From NCBI GenBank assembly GCA_018898235.1, contig JAHIJU010000371.1, positions 1 to 13,849 of the forward strand: a stretch of 13,849 nt of DNA. Reading direction: 5' to 3'. The notes below the pieces were generated by a model, which saw only the letters and a list, made by a program, of their open reading frames with translations, was not told where the DNA came from and searched no databases. Shown one piece after another: positions 8,884-13,849 of this stretch. Made by a program: the position numbers and the translations under genes. Source of the stretch: Actinomycetota bacterium (GTDB lineage: Bacteria > Actinomycetota > Actinomycetes > Actinomycetales > Cellulomonadaceae). The first letter of the stretch is position 1, and each line of letters opens with the position of its first letter.

Positions 8884-8898
8884 CTGACGGAACGTCAG
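8884..8898. promoter_or_regulatory. 15-base palindrome, candidate operator
   Basis: CTGACG-GAA-CGTCAG is a perfect inverted repeat with 6-base arms. Its form resembles operators of TetR-like dimers. It lies 36-50 bases upstream of ATG 8934, covering the place where the -35 element of the DedA-like gene's promoter should be, and 106-120 bases from glyS. Which protein binds it, if any, is unknown, and no regulator gene is adjacent. Confidence 0.45.
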
Positions 8899-8921
8899 GT
8901 CAGGGCCAAATGAGGTGACCC

Positions 8922-8927
8922 TACAAT
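8922..8927 (+). promoter_or_regulatory. -10 element of a probable leaderless promoter
   Basis: TACAAT is a near-consensus -10 hexamer whose last base is 7 bases before the A of ATG 8934. A transcript starting at that distance would begin at or next to the start codon. Leaderless genes in actinobacteria have exactly this spacing. No Shine-Dalgarno sequence precedes the ATG, which fits. A -35 match is weak (around 8899-8904). Confidence 0.6.
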
Positions 8928-8933
8928 CGACGG

Positions 8934-9479
8934 ATGGAGGATCCGGCTGCGGCCTACGGACTGGGCGGCAAGCCGTTCTGGTTCGTCGTCCTCGCATTGT
9001 TCGCCATCGTGATGGTGCGCTCCCATGCGACCTACTGGGTCGGCCGCGCGGTGGCCCGGGGCGCCCAGCTCGAGACCGAGCACCGCGTCGGCCCGCGTTG
9101 GTGGCTGGCGGTGCTGGACCGCGTGGACCGATGGTCACGCACCCCGGGTGCCGCACGGGGACTGGCGCTCGTGCACCGCTGGGGACCGTTCGCGGTGGCC
9201 CCGGCCTACGTCGTCGTCGGCCTGCAGACCGCCGTCCTGCTGGCCAGCGGGCTGCTGCGGATGCCCTACGTGCGGTTCCTCCCGGCCTCCGTGATCGGCG
9301 CCGGCGCCTGGGCGCTGATCTGGAGCACGGTCGGGATGGCCGCCCTGTGGGCCGCCCTCGGGCTCGCCGCACGTTCCGGCTGGGGACTGGCGGCCGTTGC
9401 CGTCGTCGTGGCCGGCGCTGTGACCGTCGTCGTCGTGCGCCACCGCCGCACCACCGCGCACGAACCGGCCGCCGACTGA
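8934..9479 (+). CDS. Small DedA/VTT-family-like membrane protein
   Basis: This 181-residue protein has four hydrophobic regions (about 14-30, 83-108, 116-144 and 148-170). The stretch from HRWGPFAVAPAY to GLLRMPYVRFLPASVIGAGAWALIW (81-130) has the layout of the DedA (SNARE-associated/VTT) core, with the glycine-leucine-x-RMP motif and the following Phe and Gly-x-x-x-Trp. It is shorter than usual (DedA proteins are about 200-220 residues). It lacks the N-terminal acidic re-entrant segment, and the conserved arginine expected near residues 90-95 is not there. DedA proteins include flippases of undecaprenyl and other lipids; whether this variant still moves lipids is uncertain. It is convergent with uppS, which makes undecaprenyl diphosphate, a suggestive but unproven link. 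ATG 8934 is chosen because of the leaderless-type promoter. Confidence 0.75.
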   Translation: MEDPAAAYGLGGKPFWFVVLALFAIVMVRSHATYWVGRAVARGAQLETEHRVGPRWWLAVLDRVDRWSRTPGAARGLALVHRWGPFAVAPAYVVVGLQTAVLLASGLLRMPYVRFLPASVIGAGAWALIWSTVGMAALWAALGLAARSGWGLAAVAVVVAGAVTVVVVRHRRTTAHEPAAD

Positions 9480-9481
9480 CC

Positions 9482-9509
9482 CCGACCGGCCCGGTCCTCG
9501 ACCGGTCGG
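9482..9509. terminator. Hairpin between convergent DedA-like gene and uppS
   Basis: CCGACCGG (9482-9489) is the exact reverse complement of CCGGTCGG (9502-9509), with a 12-base loop. It sits between the two stop codons, where a shared terminator is expected. No T-tract is seen. Part of the right arm belongs to the tandem duplication described separately. Confidence 0.35.
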
Positions 9510-9530
9510 CTAGTCCTCGACCGGTCGGCT
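9493..9530. repeat. Tandem duplication of 19 bp at the uppS stop codon
   Basis: GTCCTCGACCGGTCGGCT occurs at 9494-9511 and again at 9513-9530 with one base between, a 19-bp period with two copies. Each copy contains the 10-bp palindrome CGACCGGTCG. Read on the minus strand, the TAG stop of uppS (9512-9510) spans the junction of the two copies. Confidence 0.9.
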
Positions 9531-10295
9531 GGCCTGGTCGACGGCCTTGCCGTAGCGGCGATCACGACGGGCGTACGTCTCGATCGCACGCCACAGGTGA
9601 CGGCGGTCCACGTCGGGCCACGGTTCGTCGAGGAAGACGAGCTCCGCGTACGCGGACTGCCAGAGCATGAAGTTCGACGTGCGCTGCTCGCCCGAGGTGC
9701 GCAGGAACAGGTCGACATCGGGCAGGTCCGGCTCGTCCAAGAAGCGCTGCACCGTGCGCTCGTTCACCGACGAGGCCTTGAGCCGACCCGCCGCGACCTC
9801 CTGCGCGATCGCCCGGGCCGCATCGGCGATCTCGGCGCGGCCGCCGTAGTTCACGCACATGGTCAGGGTGCATACGTCGTTGCCGCGCGTGCGCTCCTCA
9901 GCCGTCTCCAGCTCGGTGATCACCGAACGCCACAGCCGTGGGCGACGGCCGGCCCAGCGCACCCGCACCCCCCACGAGTCGAGCAGGTCGCGGCGACGGC
10001 GCAGCACGTCCCGCGAGAAGCCCATGAGGAAGCGCACCTCCTCGGGCGAGCGCGACCAGTTCTCGGTCGAGAACGCGTACGCCGACACGTGCCGCACACC
10101 GATCTCGATCGCCCCCGCCATCACCTCGATGAGCGACGCCTCACCCGCGGCGTGGCCCGCGGTGCGCGGCAGCCCCCGGGCGTTCGCCCAACGGCCGTTC
10201 CCGTCCATCACGACCGCGACATGGCGCGGGACGAGCTCGCGGGGAAGCGCGGGCGGGCGGGCACCCGACGGGTGCGGTGGCGGTGCGACGGGCAT
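9510..10295 (-). CDS. uppS: Isoprenyl (undecaprenyl/polyprenyl) diphosphate synthase
   Basis: This 261-residue cis-prenyltransferase adds isopentenyl units to a farnesyl-type primer to make the C50-C55 lipid carrier for cell-wall synthesis. Motifs: HVAVVMDGNGRWA (25-37) with catalytic Asp31, AFSTENWSR (74-82), the CVNYGGRAEI segment (147-156), and DLFLRTSGEQRTSNFMLWQ (195-213), which binds the pyrophosphate. The C-terminal DRRYGK is also usual. ATG 10295 overlaps the recO stop by one base (TGATG), and GGAG lies 8 bases upstream within recO, so the two are translationally coupled. The 18-residue proline-rich N-terminal extension is common in actinobacteria. The C-terminal end (SRPVED) and the stop lie in a 19-bp tandem duplication. 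Product chain length is not readable from sequence. Confidence 0.97.
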   Translation of the reverse strand: MPVAPPPHPSGARPPALPRELVPRHVAVVMDGNGRWANARGLPRTAGHAAGEASLIEVMAGAIEIGVRHVSAYAFSTENWSRSPEEVRFLMGFSRDVLRRRRDLLDSWGVRVRWAGRRPRLWRSVITELETAEERTRGNDVCTLTMCVNYGGRAEIADAARAIAQEVAAGRLKASSVNERTVQRFLDEPDLPDVDLFLRTSGEQRTSNFMLWQSAYAELVFLDEPWPDVDRRHLWRAIETYARRDRRYGKAVDQASRPVED

Positions 10296-11026
10296 CAGAC
10301 GCGCTCCACCATCGGCAACGAACGCAGCCGGCGCTCCAGGTGGAACTGGCTGAACGCCGCGACCAGCCCGTTCGCCTCGGCCCGGTGCCGATCGGCGGAC
10401 TGATCGACCACCGGCCAGTCCCCCGCCAGCAGCGCCGCGAGCAGCACGAACGTCTCAGGAGCCGGGGCCGTGGCACCCGGAGGGCGGCACGCTGCGCAGA
10501 CCGCCCCGCCCAGCGGCACCGAGAACGACCGGTGCGGGCCCGCGGCACCGCACCGTGCGCAGTCGACGAAGCTCGGCGCCCAGCCTGCGATGGCCAGCGC
10601 ACGCAGCAGGTACGAGTCGAGCGCAAGGCCCGGGGCGTGCACCCGTTCGGCCAGCGCACGCACCGCACCCACGAGCAGCCGGAACTGCTGCAGCGCCGGC
10701 TCCTGCTCGGCCTCCACCAGCCGCTCGGCAGTCTCCAGCATCACGGTGCCCGTGGTGAACAGCGCGTAGTCCTCACCGATCGCCCGACCGTAGGCACCGG
10801 CGAGCTCGACCTGCGTGACGACCTCGAACGTGCGACCGGTCGACAGCTGCACGTCCACGCACATGAACGGTTCGAGTCGCGCCCCGAACCGCGAGCTCGT
10901 GCGGCGCACGCCCTTGGCGACCGCCCGCACCTTGCCGTGCTCACGGGTGAGCAGCGTGACGATCCGGTCCGCCTCGCCCAACGGATGCGTGCGCAGCACG
11001 AGCGCAGCATCTCGGTAGAGCGACAT
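10295..11026 (-). CDS. recO: DNA repair protein RecO
   Basis: This 243-residue protein acts with RecF/RecR to load RecA onto SSB-coated single-stranded DNA. The N-terminal OB-fold carries LYRDAALVLRTHPLGEADRIVTLLTREHGKVRAVAKGVRR (3-42), a strong RecO signature. The middle is helical, and a zinc-binding module has Cys156, Cys159, Cys177 and Cys180. ATG 11026 is chosen because it puts the conserved LYRD motif at the N-terminus; an in-frame GTG at 11053 would add nine residues unlike the family. A GGGGG run about 12 bases upstream is a weak ribosome binding site. It lies 39 bases after the diguanylate cyclase gene and is coupled to uppS, an order conserved in many actinobacteria. Confidence 0.96.
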   Translation of the reverse strand: MSLYRDAALVLRTHPLGEADRIVTLLTREHGKVRAVAKGVRRTSSRFGARLEPFMCVDVQLSTGRTFEVVTQVELAGAYGRAIGEDYALFTTGTVMLETAERLVEAEQEPALQQFRLLVGAVRALAERVHAPGLALDSYLLRALAIAGWAPSFVDCARCGAAGPHRSFSVPLGGAVCAACRPPGATAPAPETFVLLAALLAGDWPVVDQSADRHRAEANGLVAAFSQFHLERRLRSLPMVERV

Positions 11027-11065
11027 GGGGCCATTGTCCCCCGGGCCGCCCACGGACGTCGCACC

Positions 11066-12808
11066 TCAGGTGGCCGCGCGCGCCTCGCCGGGCCCGGCGA
11101 CCTCGTCCGCACCATCCGCCCGCGCCGACGCAGCGCGGCGTGCCTCGGCCGCCCGCCGGTCTCGCGCCCCTGCCCGACGATCACCCAGCGGCGTCCGACG
11201 GTCACGTGCGCCCGCTCGCCGCTCACCCGCGGTCACCCGACGGTCCCGCCCGCTCCGCTTGGCGGTGATCACCGCCCTGGACAGCCGCTCGAGCAGCGTC
11301 GACGCCGGACCGACCGCGATCCCGTAGGACAGCGTCAGCTCGAAGTCGTCGGCGATCTGCGCCCACTCGCTCTCGTGGAGGGCCGTCGACACCCGATCGG
11401 CCAGGTCCTCCGCGAACGTGACATCGGCGGTGCTGTCCAGCACCGTCACGAACTCGTCCCCGCCGAACCGGGCCACCAGGGCCGACGGCGGTGCGAGCTC
11501 CACCAGCAGATGGGCAACCCGGACGAGCGCCTGGTCCCCGAACACGTGCGAGCTGCGGTCGTTGACCTCCTTGAAGCGGTCCACGTCGACGAACACCGCG
11601 ACCACATCGCCCTCGGCCACCGCGAGCCGCTCCTCGAGCGCCCGGCGGTTGCCGACCCCGGTGAGCGCATCCGTGCGCCCCAGACCCCGGGCCCGTTCGT
11701 TCTCGGCCTCCAGCTCGTGCACGCGGACCAGGGCACGCACGCTCTCCACCCGGGCCGCTCGCTCGACCCAGAGCTCACGCATCGCCTCGCGCAGCATCCG
11801 GGCGGCCAGGATCGTCGAGGCCGGTGGCACCGAGGCGGTCAGGCTGAGCTCGAGCCGCAACCACTCGCCCCCCTGGATCCACAGCGCCCGCTCGGACACC
11901 TTGGCGACGGCCGCGAGCGCATCCGCCTCCCGCGCGGCATCGTCCACGGCGCCCAGCTCGGAGTGCGCCAGTGCGCCGGCGGCCATCGCCATCAGCCACT
12001 CGACCCGGTCCGGGCGCAGCCCCGGCCGGGCGCGGCCGATCATGTCGAGCCCAGTGAGCGGCTCACCGAGCACCACCCAGGCAAAGCCCTCGACCACGAG
12101 CGCGAGCGGACGATGGACACCCCTGCGGTCGAGGCGCGCCAGCAGCCGCGCACGCGAGGCCAGCACGACGCACACCGCCTGCGCCTGCTCGGTGAGGCCC
12201 ACCATGAGCAGCCGCATCGCCCACTCGGCGAGCGTGCGGGCCAGGTCCACCACGATGCCGAGCTTCGTGATGTCCTCACGGCTCACCCGCAGCGTGGCCA
12301 GCAGGAGCCGCTCGGCCTCGGCGAACATCTCCAGGGAGCGCAGCCCCTCGGCCAGCACCACGGCCGCCGAGACCTGGTTGTAGACCAGACCGTCCGGCGT
12401 CCCGGTCAGGATCGACCCGAGCGCGACGTGCTCGACGACCGTGCTCGGATCGTCGCTGCGCCGCACCGCGAAGGAACGGACCACCGACACCTTCGCGCGC
12501 CAGAACGGCTGCGCGTCGAGCCGGCAACGCTCACCGAGCGAGTCGATGACCTCGAGGGCCTCCTCGATACGACCCAGCTCGGTGAGCGCCCGGCCCAGGG
12601 CATACATCAGGTACCGGGTGGTCGGCTCGTCCCCGGCGGCCTGTGAGAACACCAGGAACGTGCGACAGCTCAACGCGGCCTGTGCCCGGTCGCCCACCTG
12701 GTACTGCTCGAACGCGAGGTCGGCGAGCAGATCGAACGGACCGAACTGCGGAACGACTGCCACTACGGTCATCGCTCCACCCCCGGTAGCCTCGCTCCGC
12801 ACGATCAT
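11066..12808 (-). CDS. GGDEF diguanylate cyclase with helical (TPR-like) N-terminal region
   Basis: This protein of 580 residues is predicted to make cyclic di-GMP from two GTP. Residues about 20-345 are alanine/leucine-rich helices with TPR-like pairs and no membrane segments or signal peptide, so it is cytosolic. A helical linker (345-378) leads to the GGDEF domain (about 379-520): DALTGVGNRR (380-389), metal-binding FVDVDRFKEVND (406-417), GDQAL (424-428) and the intact active-site loop ARFGGDEF (446-453). The product-inhibition motif RxxD is absent at its expected place (438-441 read APPS). After 520 comes an arginine-rich heptad tail. ATG 12808 has AGGTGA 9 bases upstream; ATG 12772 is an alternative that loses 12 residues. 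It lies between leuA (38 bases upstream) and recO (39 bases downstream). The input signal is unknown; the helical region may bind a partner protein. Confidence 0.9.
   Translation of the reverse strand: MIVRSEATGGGAMTVVAVVPQFGPFDLLADLAFEQYQVGDRAQAALSCRTFLVFSQAAGDEPTTRYLMYALGRALTELGRIEEALEVIDSLGERCRLDAQPFWRAKVSVVRSFAVRRSDDPSTVVEHVALGSILTGTPDGLVYNQVSAAVVLAEGLRSLEMFAEAERLLLATLRVSREDITKLGIVVDLARTLAEWAMRLLMVGLTEQAQAVCVVLASRARLLARLDRRGVHRPLALVVEGFAWVVLGEPLTGLDMIGRARPGLRPDRVEWLMAMAAGALAHSELGAVDDAAREADALAAVAKVSERALWIQGGEWLRLELSLTASVPPASTILAARMLREAMRELWVERAARVESVRALVRVHELEAENERARGLGRTDALTGVGNRRALEERLAVAEGDVVAVFVDVDRFKEVNDRSSHVFGDQALVRVAHLLVELAPPSALVARFGGDEFVTVLDSTADVTFAEDLADRVSTALHESEWAQIADDFELTLSYGIAVGPASTLLERLSRAVITAKRSGRDRRVTAGERRAGARDRRTPLGDRRAGARDRRAAEARRAASARADGADEVAGPGEARAAT
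11144..11248 (-). repeat. Five 21-bp units encoding an arginine-rich heptad tail
   Basis: Residues 521-555 of the cyclase read as five heptads: RDRRVTA, GERRAGA, RDRRTPL, GDRRAGA, RDRRAAE. The first copy is the normal GRDRR end of a GGDEF domain, so the tail looks like an expansion of that motif. Heptads 2-3 and 4-5 are more alike as 14-residue pairs. Confidence 0.85.
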
Positions 12809-12846
12809 GGCCCATGCTCACCTGAGGACGGGCCCCCGTCGCCCGA

Positions 12847-13849
12847 TCAGCGGCCTGCCCGGTTGACTGCTGAGACGATCGCCTTGAGCGTGGCGGTGGT
12901 GATCGACGGGTCGATCCCCACCCCCCAGAGGATGTCACCACCGGTCGCGCACTCGACGTAGGCCGCCGCGGTCGCGTCGCCACCGGCCGAGAGCGCGTGC
13001 TCCGCGTAGTCCAGCACCGAGACCTGCACGTCGAGCTTGGACAGGGCGTCGACGAACGCCGCGACCGGTCCGTTGCCCGTCCCGCTCACCGTCACCGGGA
13101 CCCCACCGTCCAGCAGATCGACCTCGAGCGTGTCCGCGTCACCGTGGGCGCTGGTCGCCCGGCTGCCGCGCAGCCGGAACCGACCCCAGGCGTCCAGCGA
13201 CTCGGCGTCACCGGTCGGCAGGTCTGCCGCGTCGACCGGCAGGTACTCGTCGACGAAGATCCGCCACAGGTCATCGGCCGTGACCTCGGTGCCGGCGGTG
13301 TCGGTGTGTCGCTGCACCGCCTGGGAGAACTCGATCTGCAGCCGGCGCGGCAGGTCCAGGTCCTTCTCGGTCTTGAGCAGGTACGAGATGCCGCCCTTGC
13401 CCGACTGGGAGTTCACCCGGATGATCGCGTCGTAGCTACGGCCCACGTCACGCGGGTCGACCGGCAGGTACGGCACCGCCCAGACCAGGTCGTCGACGCC
13501 GACACCGGCGGCCGCCGCATCCTTGGCCATCTGCTCCAGGCCCTTCTTGATGGCGTCCTGGTGCGAGCCGGAGAATGCCGTGAAGACCAGGTCGCCCCCG
13601 TACGGGTGACGTTCGGCCACGGGCAGCTGGTTGCAGCGTTCGACGACCGAGCGCACGTGCGGCAGGTCGGACAGGTCCAGCTCCGGGTCGACGCCCTGGC
13701 TGAACAGGTTCATGCCCAGGGTCACCAGGTCGACGTTGTCGGTGCGCTCGCCGTTGCCGAACAGGCAGCCCTCGATCCGGTCCGCACCCGCCAGGTAGCC
13801 CAGCTCGGCGGCCGCGACGGCCGTCCCGCGGTCGTTGTGCGGGTGCAGC
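12847..13849 (-). CDS. leuA: 2-isopropylmalate synthase, C-terminal part (5' end outside window)
   Basis: The visible 333 residues are the later half of LeuA, which condenses acetyl-CoA with 2-ketoisovalerate in the first committed step of leucine synthesis. The frame is open to the right edge; ATG 13725 is internal, because LHPHNDRGTAVAAAELGY and GCLFGNGERTDNVDLVTLG precede it in frame. HPHND carries the two metal-binding histidines of the barrel. The linker has GSHQDAIKKG, and the C-terminal leucine-binding regulatory domain includes DILWGVGIDPSITTATLKAIVSAVNRA, ending at TGA 12847-12849. This matches the longer LeuA form of actinobacteria. Leucine feedback inhibition is expected from the intact regulatory domain. 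It is the first gene of the run leading to the cyclase, recO and uppS. Confidence 0.97.
   Translation of the reverse strand, partial: LHPHNDRGTAVAAAELGYLAGADRIEGCLFGNGERTDNVDLVTLGMNLFSQGVDPELDLSDLPHVRSVVERCNQLPVAERHPYGGDLVFTAFSGSHQDAIKKGLEQMAKDAAAAGVGVDDLVWAVPYLPVDPRDVGRSYDAIIRVNSQSGKGGISYLLKTEKDLDLPRRLQIEFSQAVQRHTDTAGTEVTADDLWRIFVDEYLPVDAADLPTGDAESLDAWGRFRLRGSRATSAHGDADTLEVDLLDGGVPVTVSGTGNGPVAAFVDALSKLDVQVSVLDYAEHALSAGGDATAAAYVECATGGDILWGVGIDPSITTATLKAIVSAVNRAGR

Noticed and set aside
8779..8933. T-box riboswitch before glyS
   Set aside because: No T-box consensus, specifier loop or antiterminator could be found, and the space shared with the divergent promoter is short.
10277..12646. Plus-strand open frame of 789 codons
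   Set aside because: It is antisense to recO and the diguanylate cyclase. Its composition is typical of a shadow frame (Arg, His, Gln, Pro) and no motifs are seen.
12827..12840. Small hairpin between leuA and the cyclase gene
   Set aside because: GACGG and CCGTC pair over only 5 bases with a 4-base loop and no T-tract, so it is too weak to call a terminator.
13725..13725. ATG as the start of leuA
   Set aside because: The same frame continues to the right edge and encodes conserved LeuA motifs (HPHNDRG, GNGERT), so this ATG is internal.

Overview
The window is 13.8 kb of very GC-rich, almost fully coding DNA. The strong third-position GC bias, frequent GTG starts, a leaderless-type promoter and the family types present point to a high-GC actinobacterium. 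Gene content and order (leuA, recO, uppS, glyS, a dus gene) suggest Micrococcales, perhaps near Cellulomonas. The genus is inference only.

Layout. (1) Positions 1-2387, plus strand: the 3' part of a LacI-family regulator followed by a GH13 alpha-glucosidase, the end of a local sugar-utilisation cluster whose remainder lies to the left. (2) Positions 2440-7302, minus strand, transcribed right to left: an ABC ATPase, an ABC-2 permease, a sensor histidine kinase and a LuxR-type response regulator in tight succession, then a tRNA-dihydrouridine synthase. The first four have the order of the Bacillus yvfRSTU module, a self-contained sense-and-export unit. (3) Positions 7393-8778, minus: glycyl-tRNA synthetase. 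A perfect 15-bp inverted repeat separates it from the ABC module. (4) Positions 8934-9479, plus: a small DedA-like membrane protein, divergent from glyS, with an apparent leaderless promoter and a palindrome at the -35 position. (5) Positions 9510-13849, minus: leuA (5' end outside the window), a diguanylate cyclase with a helical N-terminal region, recO and uppS, closely spaced and probably co-transcribed at least in part.

How the genes work together. Most are housekeeping: leucine synthesis, recombination repair, the lipid carrier for cell-wall synthesis, tRNA charging and tRNA modification. The accessory parts are the alpha-glucosidase with its regulator, the ABC/two-component module between glyS and dus, and the diguanylate cyclase between leuA and recO. 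I see no mobile element, CRISPR array, rRNA or tRNA gene. No non-coding stretch exceeds 300 bases; the longest is about 155 bases (8779-8933) and is described below.

I do not see a clearly new multi-gene system. The points most worth a second look are the long inverted repeat before the ABC operon, the heptad arginine-rich tail of the cyclase, the insertion in the kinase ATP-binding domain, the palindrome with a leaderless promoter before the DedA-like gene, and a 19-bp tandem duplication whose junction creates the uppS stop codon.
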